DNA from: Gammaproteobacteria bacterium
GTDB lineage: Bacteria; Pseudomonadota; Gammaproteobacteria; Steroidobacterales; Steroidobacteraceae
Reading direction: 5' to 3'
Length of the DNA: 6,288 bases
Assembly: GCA_030039615.1 (NCBI GenBank)
Contig: JASHVF010000186.1
Location: 1 to 6,288 of the forward strand
Part shown: piece by piece, positions 1-6,288 of the stretch
How positions within the stretch are numbered: position 1 is the first letter of the stretch
How the letters are laid out: each line of letters opens with the position of its first letter
Program-made: the position numbers and the translations under genes
The notes under the pieces: generated by a model
Databases searched by the model: none
The model's input: the letters and a program-made list of their open reading frames with translations, nothing else
What the model was told of the DNA's origin: nothing

Positions 1-1197
1 AACGCGCCGGCCACGGCGCCGGGGCCGGCCGGCTCCACCGGGCGCCGCTACAGCGGCGCGGCCTACAACGTGTCGCAGAGCGCCGCGCAGCTCGCTCGCC
101 GCATCGCCTCCGAGTACGCGCTCCACCAGCTGGCAAGCTGGCCGATCCGCGAGCTCGCCATGCACTGCGTGGTCTACGAGGTCACCGGCGGCCGCCCGGC
201 CGCCGAGGTGCTGGCAGCTCTGGCGCGCGATCCGCGCGTGGCGCTGGCGCAGCCGCTGCACGACTTCCATACCCTGAGCGCGCCCGGCGAGCCGCCCGCC
301 TACAACGATCCGCTGTTCGACCTGCAGGCGAACCTGCCGCTGCTCGGTATCCCCGAGGCGCATCGCCGCGCGCAGGGCGCGGGAGTGCGCGTGGCGCTCA
401 TCGATACCGCGGTCGACACGCGCCATCCCGACCTCGCGGGCCGCGTGGTGGCCGAGCGCTCCTTCGTCGGCGCGACGCGCGGCGCCGGCGGCTCGCAGCG
501 CCACGGCACGGCGATGGCCGGCATCATTGCGGCGGTCGCCAACAACGCCATCGGCATCGTCGGCATCGCCCCGCGCGCGCAGCTCGAGGTGTTCGCGGCC
601 TGCTGGCAGCTCGAGCCCGAGAGCGACGCCGCGGTCTGCAACACCTTCACGCTGGCGCAGGCGCTCGCCGCGGCGCTCGAGTCGGGCGCGCCGCTCGTGA
701 ACCTGAGCGTCGGCGGGCCCGACGATCCACTGCTCGCCGCGCTGGTCGAGACCGGCATTCGGCGCGGCGTCATCTTCGTCGGTGCGCGCGCCGACGAGGG
801 CGGTTTTCCGGCGGCGATTCCCGGGGTCATTGCGGCCGCGGGCAGCGAGGGTGCAGTTCCCCCCGGCACGCTCGCTGCCCCGGCCCGGCGCGTGATGACG
901 CTGCGCCCGGGTGCGCAGTACGACTTCGAGTCCGGGAGCTCGGTGGCCGCCGCGGAGATCACCGGCGTGATCGCGCTGCTGATGTCGGCGACGCCGGAGC
1001 GGCTGAGCGCCGCGGGGATCGTCTCGCTCCTCAAGCCCGACGCGAATACCGTCTCGGTCACGAGCGCGCCTGCCGCGGTGAACGCCGCCAGCGCTCTCGC
1101 GCGGCTCGATCTCTCGCGGCGCACCTGCAGCGCCGCGCGCAGCGCGGATACGGCCGGCTGCCCCGCGCTCGCCGGGCACGCGCTTGACGGACTCTAG
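1..1197 (+). CDS. S8 family (subtilisin-like) serine peptidase, 5'-truncated by the window edge
   Basis: This frame is open from base 1 to the TAG at 1195, so the true start lies outside the window. A GTG at 70 is possible, but the frame continues upstream as a Pro/Ala/Gly-rich stretch. About 130 visible residues resemble a pro-region or linker, followed by a subtilase domain. Numbering from base 1, the triad is Asp135 (VALIDTAVD), His168 (RHGTAMAG) and Ser314 (SGSSVAAAEITG). The substrate-strand motif NLSVGGP is present. The usual oxyanion-hole motif AAGN reads ARAD, placing Asp265 where Asn is expected, and the Pro after the catalytic-Ser motif is Ala. Cysteine pairs (ACWQ...VCNT and RTC...GC) would suit disulfides in an exported protein, but the signal-peptide region is not visible. 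Family assignment is firm; location, substrate and activity are not. It probably shares a transcript with the dehydratase 24 bases downstream. Confidence 0.9.
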   Translation, partial: NAPATAPGPAGSTGRRYSGAAYNVSQSAAQLARRIASEYALHQLASWPIRELAMHCVVYEVTGGRPAAEVLAALARDPRVALAQPLHDFHTLSAPGEPPAYNDPLFDLQANLPLLGIPEAHRRAQGAGVRVALIDTAVDTRHPDLAGRVVAERSFVGATRGAGGSQRHGTAMAGIIAAVANNAIGIVGIAPRAQLEVFAACWQLEPESDAAVCNTFTLAQALAAALESGAPLVNLSVGGPDDPLLAALVETGIRRGVIFVGARADEGGFPAAIPGVIAAAGSEGAVPPGTLAAPARRVMTLRPGAQYDFESGSSVAAAEITGVIALLMSATPERLSAAGIVSLLKPDANTVSVTSAPAAVNAASALARLDLSRRTCSAARSADTAGCPALAGHALDGL

Positions 1198-1202
1198 GGG
1201 CG

Positions 1203-1230
1203 TGCCCATGCTGCCCGAGGCATGGGCAGC
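1203..1230 (+). promoter_or_regulatory. Two alternative hairpins spanning the dehydratase start codon
   Basis: TGCCCATGC (1203-1211) pairs perfectly with GCATGGGCA (1220-1228), giving a 9-bp stem with an 8-base loop. In competition, GCTGCCC (1210-1216) pairs with GGGCAGC (1224-1230) around a 7-base loop. Both would sequester all or part of the ATG at 1222. No T-run follows, so an intrinsic terminator is unlikely. A translational role for the downstream gene is inference. Confidence 0.35.
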
Positions 1231-2176
1231 GACCCCCCCGGCCTCACCTGGACCCTGATCGAGCAGGCGCGCGAGCGCATCGCGCCGCTCATCAGCCCTA
1301 CCCCGGTGCTCACCAGCACGACGCTCGATGCCCACGCGGGAGCGCGGCTCTTCTTCAAGTGCGAGAACCTGCAGAAGGGCGGCGCCTTCAAGGCGCGCGG
1401 CGCCTCGAACGCCGTGTTCGCCCTCCCCGAGGCGCAGGTGCGCCGCGGGGTCGCGACCCATTCCTCGGGCAACCACGCCGCCGCCCTGGCGCGCGCGGCG
1501 CGCCTGCGCGGGGTGCCGGCCTACATCGTGATGCCGGACAACACGCCGCTCGCCAAACGCGCTGCGGTCGAGCGCCAGGGGGCGAGCGTCAGGCTGTGTG
1601 CACCATCACTGGCGGCGCGCGAGCGCGCCGCCGCCGAGATCATCGCCGCGACCGGAGCCGTGCTGGTGCACCCCTATGACGACCTCGCCGTGATGGCGGG
1701 ACAGGCGACCGTGGCCGTCGAGCTGCTCGAGCAGGTCCCCGATCTCGATCTGCTGCTCGCGCCGGTGAGCGGCGGGGGCCTGCTGTCCGGCATCGCGGTT
1801 GCGACGCGCACGCTCCGTCCCGGCGCGCGCGTGCTCGGGGTCGAGCCCGCCGGCGCCGACGATGCGGCGCGCTCGCTGCGCGCCGGCCGCATCGTGCCCT
1901 GCGAGCGGCCCGACACCATCGCCGACGGGCTGCGCGCCACGGTCGGCGTGCGCCCGTTCGCGGAGATCCGCCGTTACGTCGCGGACATCGTCACGGTGAG
2001 CGACGAGGCGATCATCGCTGCGATGCGCTGCATCTGGGAAGTGATGAAGATCGTGGTCGAGCCCTCGGGAGCGACCGCTTATGCGGCGATCGCCGCCGCT
2101 CGCACCGAGGTGCGCGGGCTGCGCGTCGGCGTGGTGCTCTCCGGCGGCAACGTCGACCTCGACTCGCTCCCCTGGA

Positions 2177-2196
<20 letters not shown>
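1222..2196 (+). CDS. PLP-dependent threonine/serine dehydratase, serine-racemase-like
   Basis: A 324-residue fold-type II PLP enzyme of the threonine dehydratase/serine racemase family, without the C-terminal ACT regulatory domain of biosynthetic IlvA. The PLP lysine is Lys57 in KGGAFKARGA. The substrate-binding loop is THSSGNH (Ser82 aligns with the second catalytic base, Ser84, of mammalian serine racemase). The phosphate loop is SGGG at 183-186, and Ser307 in LSGGNVD should contact the pyridine nitrogen. Glu208, Ala212 and Asp214 in VEPAGADD match the divalent-metal site of serine racemase. Expected reaction: deamination of L-Thr/L-Ser, or of a hydroxy-amino acid such as threo-3-hydroxyaspartate, to a 2-oxo acid and ammonia, possibly with racemisation, in the cytoplasm. 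ATG 1222 is the first start after an in-frame stop at 1195. GAGG lies only one base upstream of it, too close for a good ribosome site. Exact substrate is unresolved. Confidence 0.93.
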
Positions 2197-3379
<1,183 letters not shown>

Positions 3380-3385
3380 GGGCGC

Positions 3386-3391
3386 ATCATA
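3386..3391 (-). promoter_or_regulatory. Candidate -10 box of the thiolase gene (leaderless start)
   Basis: On the minus strand the hexamer TATGAT (5 of 6 matches to TATAAT) is followed by GCGCCC and then the ATG at 3379. Six bases after a -10 box place +1 on the A of the start codon, implying a leaderless mRNA. No convincing -35 is seen 16-18 bases upstream; the dyad at 3407-3428 occupies that position, which would fit activator dependence or repression. Confidence 0.55.
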
Positions 3392-3406
3392 TCGCCTTCG
3401 GTGGGC

Positions 3407-3428
3407 GTACCGGCGCAGCCGCCGGTAC
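3407..3428. promoter_or_regulatory. Perfect inverted repeat in the divergent promoter region, candidate operator
   Basis: Arms GTACCGGCG (3407-3415) and CGCCGGTAC (3420-3428) are exact reverse complements around a 4-base spacer, CAGC. The site lies 28-49 bases upstream of the thiolase ATG, over its predicted -35 region, and 66-87 bases upstream of the exporter ATG. It may be a transcription-factor site for one or both genes; the MocR-type regulator encoded nearby is one candidate and an unlinked pathway regulator another. It could also simply be a G+C-rich hairpin. Confidence 0.45.
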
Positions 3429-3481
3429 AGTGCGCGCTGCGCGCGCCGCGCGCGTACCTGCCGGGCACACGCCGCGCCGCC

Positions 3482-3487
3482 GATGCT
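3482..3487 (+). promoter_or_regulatory. Weak candidate -10 box of the exporter gene (leaderless start)
   Basis: GATGCT keeps the second A and the final T that matter most in -10 elements, matching TATAAT at three of six positions. It lies exactly 6 bases (TGCGCC) before ATG 3494, which would put +1 on the start codon. The match is poor alone; the case rests on the same spacing recurring at the thiolase and rhomboid genes. Confidence 0.3.
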
Positions 3488-3493
3488 TGCGCC

Positions 3494-4081
3494 ATGATCA
3501 ATCCGCTGCCGTTCGCGACCTACTCGGTCGTCATGTGGGTCACGCCCGGACCCAACAACGTGATGCTGACGGCCTCGGGGGCGAACTTCGGCTTCAGGCG
3601 CACGCTGCCGCACATGCTCGGAATCTGCGCCGGCGGCGCGCTCGAGCTGCTCGCCGTGTGCGCCGGCCTCGGCGCGCTCTTCACCCGCTGGCCGCAGCTG
3701 CAGCAGGCGCTGCGCTGGATCGGTGCGGCCTATCTCGTGTATCTCGGCTGGCAACTGCTCAAGCCCGCGAGCGCGGACGCGCGTCACGCGCCCCACCCGC
3801 TCACCTTCCTCGAGGCGGCTGCCTTCCAGTTCCTCAACCCCAAGGCCTGGGTGGTTTACCTCACGGCGGCGACGCTGTTCCTGCCGCGCGAGCTCGGCCC
3901 GCTCGGCGCCACCGCATACATGCTGCTCGTCGGGGTGCTGCTGCCGGCGCCCTGCCTGCTGCCCTGGGCGCTCTTCGGGACTTCGCTGCGCTCGCTGCTG
4001 GCCAGGCCCCGCGGGCGCCTGGCGTTCAATTCGGCGATGGCGCTTGCGCTCGGCGTCACCGCGGTCATGATGGTCCTGTGA
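3494..4081 (+). CDS. LysE/RhtB family amino-acid exporter
   Basis: A 195-residue inner-membrane protein of the LysE/RhtB translocator family, which exports amino acids such as lysine, homoserine, threonine or leucine using the proton motive force. The family signature TPGPNN is at 17-22 in the first hydrophobic segment, and the second motif, FQFLNPKAW, is at 111-119. Hydrophobic stretches fall near 5-27, 41-63, 73-90, 110-130, 138-165 and 177-195, consistent with the usual five or six membrane segments, and the length is near typical for the family. The reading frame is open far upstream only because it runs antisense to the thiolase; ATG 3494 gives the expected short N-terminus before the signature. 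There is no Shine-Dalgarno. The stop TGA shares its last base with the ATG of the regulator gene, indicating a two-gene operon. Substrate cannot be read from the sequence. Confidence 0.92.
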   Translation: MINPLPFATYSVVMWVTPGPNNVMLTASGANFGFRRTLPHMLGICAGGALELLAVCAGLGALFTRWPQLQQALRWIGAAYLVYLGWQLLKPASADARHAPHPLTFLEAAAFQFLNPKAWVVYLTAATLFLPRELGPLGATAYMLLVGVLLPAPCLLPWALFGTSLRSLLARPRGRLAFNSAMALALGVTAVMMVL

Positions 4082-5484
4082 TGTTCGAGCTGTCGCGCGC
4101 CTCCGCGGTCCCGCTGGTCGACCAGATCTGCGAGCGCATCACGCAGCTGGTGCGCGAGGGGCGGCTGCCGACCGGCACGCGGCTGCCCTCGATCCGCAAG
4201 CTCGCACGCCTGATCGGCGCCAGCGCCTTCACGGTCGTCGACGCCTATGACCGCCTGGTGGCGCGCGGGCTGATCGAATCGCGCGCCGGGCGCGGCTTCT
4301 TCGTGGCGCAGCGGCGCATCGTCGCGCCGCTGGTGGCCGTCGAGGCCTCGCCCGAGTCCGCCAACGACGCCGTCGCGCTCGCGAGCCTGTGCATGGCACG
4401 CGGCAACGACATCATCGCCGCCGGCTCGGGCTTCCTGCCGGAGAACTGGCTGCTGGAGGCGGGCTCGGCCGGGGTGCTCACCCGGCTGCTGCGCGGGCAG
4501 CGCGCCCAGCCCTGGGTGCCCTGTCCGCCGCAGGGACTGCCGCAGCTGCGCGAGCAGATCGCCGCGCGGCTGATGCAGCACGGCATCGCAGCCGGCGCGG
4601 CCAACATCCTGACCACTTTCGGCGCGAGCCAGGCGTTCGACCTGCTGGCGCGCAGCCTCCTGACGCCGGGAGACCCGGTGCTGGTGGAGGACCCGGGCTA
4701 CTTCGTGCTGTTCGAACAGCTGCGCGCGCATCACGTGCGGCTGATCCCGGTGCCGCGGGGCGCCGCGGGACCTGACCTCGAGGCGCTCGAGGCGGCCTGC
4801 CGCGCTCACCGGCCGCGCGCCTTCTTCATGCAGACGCTGCTGCACAACCCCACCGGCTCGAGCGCCGACCCCGCCATCTGCCATCGCATCCTCTCGCTCG
4901 CCGAGCAGTACGGCTTCGCGGTCGTCGAGGACGATGTCTACGGCGACCTGTACGAGGGGCCGGCGGTGCGGCTGGCGCAGATCGACGGACTGCGCCATGT
5001 GGTGTACGTCGGCAGCTTCACCAAGCTCATCGGACCTGCGATCCGGGTCGGCTATATCGCCGCCGACGCCCAGCTGATCGCACAGCTGGTCGAGCGCAAG
5101 GTGCTGTCGGTGCTCTCCGGCTCGACGCTGCTCGAGAGCTTCGTCTCGGAGGTGCTCGACGGCGGGCGCTACAAGCGCCACGTGGAGCGCACCCGCACGC
5201 GGCTCGCGCGCATGCGGCGCGACGCGCGCGCGGCGCTCGAGCAGGCCGGCATCGGCTTCGACGCCGCGCCCGGGGAGGGTATGTTCCTCTGGGGCCGCGT
5301 GCCCGACTCGGCGCCGGTCGAGGAGCTGGTGCGCCAGGCCCGCAGCCGCTCGATCCTGCTGGCGCGCGGCGCGCTGTTCTCCCCGGTCGCCGGCTGCCAC
5401 CAGTGGCTGCGCTTCAACGTCACGCACAGCACCAGCCCGCCGCTCATCGAATTCCTGCGCGAATCGCTGCGCGCGGCGGCCTGA
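4081..5484 (+). CDS. MocR-type transcriptional regulator: GntR helix-turn-helix fused to an aminotransferase-like domain
   Basis: A 467-residue fusion. Residues about 8-77 form a GntR winged helix-turn-helix (LPSIRKLARLIGASAFTVVD, then GLIESRAGRGFFV). A linker of roughly 25-35 residues leads to a fold-type I aminotransferase domain from about residue 110 to the end. PLP-site residues are intact: Asn256 (HNPTG), Asp284 and Tyr287 (EDDVYGDL), Lys315 (SFTKLIG) for the Schiff base, and Arg444 (WLRFN) for a substrate carboxylate. MocR proteins usually use this domain to sense PLP or a PLP-amino-acid adduct, not for catalysis, although activity cannot be excluded. Architecture and length resemble E. 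coli YdcR. The ATG overlaps the exporter stop by one base; a GTG at 4078 would give a 4-base overlap and one extra residue. Translational coupling to the exporter is likely, suggesting amino-acid-responsive control of efflux. Unlike many MocR genes, it is not divergent from its presumed target. Confidence 0.93.
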   Translation: MFELSRASAVPLVDQICERITQLVREGRLPTGTRLPSIRKLARLIGASAFTVVDAYDRLVARGLIESRAGRGFFVAQRRIVAPLVAVEASPESANDAVALASLCMARGNDIIAAGSGFLPENWLLEAGSAGVLTRLLRGQRAQPWVPCPPQGLPQLREQIAARLMQHGIAAGAANILTTFGASQAFDLLARSLLTPGDPVLVEDPGYFVLFEQLRAHHVRLIPVPRGAAGPDLEALEAACRAHRPRAFFMQTLLHNPTGSSADPAICHRILSLAEQYGFAVVEDDVYGDLYEGPAVRLAQIDGLRHVVYVGSFTKLIGPAIRVGYIAADAQLIAQLVERKVLSVLSGSTLLESFVSEVLDGGRYKRHVERTRTRLARMRRDARAALEQAGIGFDAAPGEGMFLWGRVPDSAPVEELVRQARSRSILLARGALFSPVAGCHQWLRFNVTHSTSPPLIEFLRESLRAAA

Positions 5485-5490
5485 GGCCCG

Positions 5491-5524
5491 GCCGCGCCAC
5501 ACGGCGCGCGCACCGCGGCGCGGC
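5491..5524 (+). other. Alternative G+C-rich hairpins between the regulator and rhomboid genes
   Basis: GCCGCGCC (5491-5498) is an exact reverse complement of GGCGCGGC (5517-5524), with an 18-base loop. In competition, CGCGCC (5493-5498) pairs with GGCGCG (5503-5508) around the loop ACAC. Neither is followed by a T-run, so this is at most a weak or Rho-assisted terminator after the regulator gene. Such pairing is easily found by chance in sequence this rich in G+C. Confidence 0.25.
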
Positions 5525-5530
5525 TCCCGC

Positions 5531-5536
5531 TAAACT
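5531..5536 (+). promoter_or_regulatory. Candidate -10 box of the rhomboid gene (leaderless start)
   Basis: TAAACT (4 of 6 matches to TATAAT) sits in an A+T island unusual for this window, 7 bases (AACGCCG) before ATG 5544. That spacing puts transcription initiation at or one base before the start codon. No clear -35 is seen. The element implies the rhomboid gene is transcribed independently of the exporter-regulator operon. Confidence 0.5.
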
Positions 5537-5543
5537 AACGCCG

Positions 5544-6149
5544 ATGTTTCCCCGCCTGCCGCCCGCGACCCGGGCCCTGATCCTGATCAACGTCGGCGTG
5601 TTCGTGCTGCAGCTGCTGGCCGGGCAGGTCATGGAGACACTGTTCGCGCTCTGGCCGCTCGGCAGCCCGCCGTTCCGGCTGTGGCAGCTGATCACCTACG
5701 CGTTCCTGCACGACCCGCACAACTTCGCTCACATCTTCTTCAATATGTTCGCGCTGTTCATGTTCGGCGGCGCGCTGGAGCAGTACTGGGGGGTGCGGCG
5801 CCTGGTGCTGTACTACCTGGTGTGCGCGCTGAGCGCGGGCATCGCGCAGCTCGGCGTGCAGCTGATGGCCGGCGGTGCCGGCGAGCCGACCATCGGCGCC
5901 TCGGGCGCAGTGTTCGGCATCCTGCTCGCCTTCGCCTGGTATTTCCCGCGCCAGAAGCTCTTCGTGATTCCGATCCCGATACCGATTCCGGCGTGGCTGT
6001 TCGTGACGCTCTATGGGGTTCTCGAGCTGTTCCTCGGCGTCACCGGGCGCGAGCAGGGAGTCGCGCACTTCGCGCACCTGGGTGGCATGCTCGGCGGCGC
6101 GCTCTGCATCCTCTACTGGCGCGCGCGCCACCGCTTCGGGACGCGCTGA
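5544..6149 (+). CDS. Rhomboid family intramembrane serine protease
   Basis: A 201-residue multi-pass membrane protein that should cut substrate transmembrane helices inside the inner membrane. The catalytic dyad is Ser120 in GASGAVFG and His178 in HFAHLGGMLGG. The HxxxN element (His63, Asn67 in AHIFFNMF), which stabilises the oxyanion in E. coli GlpG, is present, followed by FGGALEQYWG. Hydrophobic segments near 9-29, 61-77, 86-108, 117-133, 150-166 and 172-192 give a six-helix core with no added cytoplasmic domain, shorter than E. coli GlpG. An unusual run of four Ile-Pro dipeptides (142-149) lies between the fourth and fifth helices. The reading frame is open upstream of 5544, but ATG 5544 gives the normal short N-terminus and follows a -10-like element. 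It does not overlap the regulator gene. Substrate is unknown. Confidence 0.93.
   Translation: MFPRLPPATRALILINVGVFVLQLLAGQVMETLFALWPLGSPPFRLWQLITYAFLHDPHNFAHIFFNMFALFMFGGALEQYWGVRRLVLYYLVCALSAGIAQLGVQLMAGGAGEPTIGASGAVFGILLAFAWYFPRQKLFVIPIPIPIPAWLFVTLYGVLELFLGVTGREQGVAHFAHLGGMLGGALCILYWRARHRFGTR
5967..5990 (+). repeat. Four tandem ATNCCG hexamers inside the rhomboid gene
   Basis: The sequence is ATTCCG, ATCCCG, ATACCG, ATTCCG in frame, encoding (Ile-Pro)x4 at residues 142-149 in the loop before the fifth helix. The third base of each Ile codon varies, which points to selection on the peptide or an old duplication rather than a recent slippage tract. Confidence 0.6.
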
Positions 6150-6154
6150 GGCTC

Positions 6155-6288
6155 TCAGGCGCCGGCGCGCGCCGGCGCACGGCCCGCGTGGCGCTCGATG
6201 CGCACCGGTCCGCGGCGCGTGCCGCAGGCATCGCACAGCAGTTCGCCGCCGTAACGGCCGCGCCCGAACACGCGCCCGTCGGGCAAGC
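6155..6288 (-). CDS. C-terminal fragment of an unidentified CxxC-containing protein
   Basis: On the minus strand a frame is open from the right edge to a TGA at 6157-6155, giving 43 residues. It is read as coding because G/C at third positions is very frequent and the peptide is balanced, unlike the Arg/Ala-rich shadow frames beside it. Visible features are LPDGRVFGRGRYGGE, then LCDACGTRRGP with a Cys-x-x-Cys pair that could be half of a zinc knuckle, then a basic, Ala/Arg/Gly-rich tail. I do not recognise the family. It converges on the rhomboid gene with a 5-base gap. The start and most of the gene lie outside the window. Confidence 0.5.
   Translation of the reverse strand, partial: LPDGRVFGRGRYGGELLCDACGTRRGPVRIERHAGRAPARAGA
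6159..6178. repeat. 20-base perfect palindrome at the rhomboid 3' end
   Basis: Two adjacent copies of the self-complementary decamer GCGCCGGCGC make a 20-base palindrome starting 10 bases after the rhomboid stop codon. It also encodes part of the Ala/Arg-rich tail of the convergent fragment. A transcript from either strand could fold it, so it might slow or end transcription in both directions, but there is no T-run on either side. Confidence 0.35.

Noticed and set aside
300..1124. 274-codon minus-strand open frame opposite the S8 peptidase
   Set aside because: Ser/Ala/Thr/Pro-rich shadow frame; the plus strand has the full catalytic triad in order.
1198..1221. Possible intrinsic terminator after the S8 peptidase
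   Set aside because: A hairpin is present, but it is followed by a C-run rather than T's and overlaps the next gene's start codon, so a terminator is unlikely.
3429..3470. GCGC-rich alternating tract in the divergent intergenic region
   Set aside because: Several short self-complementary segments can be drawn, but they are expected at this base composition and none is long or well defined.
3483..3497. Four-codon upstream reading frame (MLAP) whose stop overlaps the exporter's ATG
   Set aside because: Such a mini-cistron could couple translation, but it has no ribosome site and would not be transcribed if initiation is at 3494, as the -10 spacing suggests. It is easily a chance occurrence.
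3856..5502. 548-codon minus-strand open frame antisense to the regulator and the exporter's 3' end
   Set aside because: It shows no family motifs and has skewed Arg/Ala/Gln/Asp composition, while the plus strand carries an intact GntR/aminotransferase protein over the same bases.

Overview
The window is very G+C-rich, with G or C at most third codon positions, and almost every base is coding. It holds six genes or gene parts plus a probable seventh fragment at the right edge. The gene content (rhomboid protease, LysE-type exporter, MocR-type regulator, PcaF-type thiolase, serine-racemase-like dehydratase) and the short gaps suggest a chromosomal segment of a G+C-rich proteobacterium. A gammaproteobacterium is plausible but not proven. 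There are no tRNA, rRNA, insertion sequence, phage or CRISPR signals, and no gene-free stretch over 115 bases.

Layout from left to right: (1) a subtilase-family (S8) peptidase, cut by the left edge, on the plus strand; (2) 24 bases later, a fold-type II PLP enzyme closely resembling serine racemase/threonine dehydratase, also plus strand and probably co-transcribed; (3) on the minus strand, a full-length 3-oxoadipyl-CoA thiolase (PcaF/PaaJ type) whose 3' end overlaps the dehydratase by 20 bases; (4) a 114-base divergent intergenic region with a perfect 9-bp dyad; (5) a LysE/RhtB-family exporter whose stop overlaps the start of (6), a MocR-type GntR/aminotransferase-like regulator; (7) a short rhomboid intramembrane protease with its own probable promoter; (8) on the minus strand, the C-terminal 43 residues of a protein with a CxxC pair, converging on the rhomboid gene.

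The clearest functional unit is the exporter-regulator pair. The two cistrons overlap, and the regulator has the PLP lysine and aminotransferase fold of proteins that sense amino acids or PLP, which fits amino-acid efflux under PLP-linked control. The thiolase belongs to beta-ketoadipate or phenylacetate catabolism but has no pathway partner in this window. I see no single multi-gene novel system here.

The most interesting cross-cutting signal is at the gene starts. The three genes with upstream intergenic space (thiolase, exporter, rhomboid) lack a Shine-Dalgarno sequence and instead carry a -10-like hexamer 6-7 bases before the ATG. That spacing predicts transcription starting at or next to the start codon, i.e. 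leaderless mRNAs. Other points of note are an S8 peptidase with Asp in place of the usual oxyanion-hole Asn, and a dehydratase start codon buried in two mutually exclusive hairpins.
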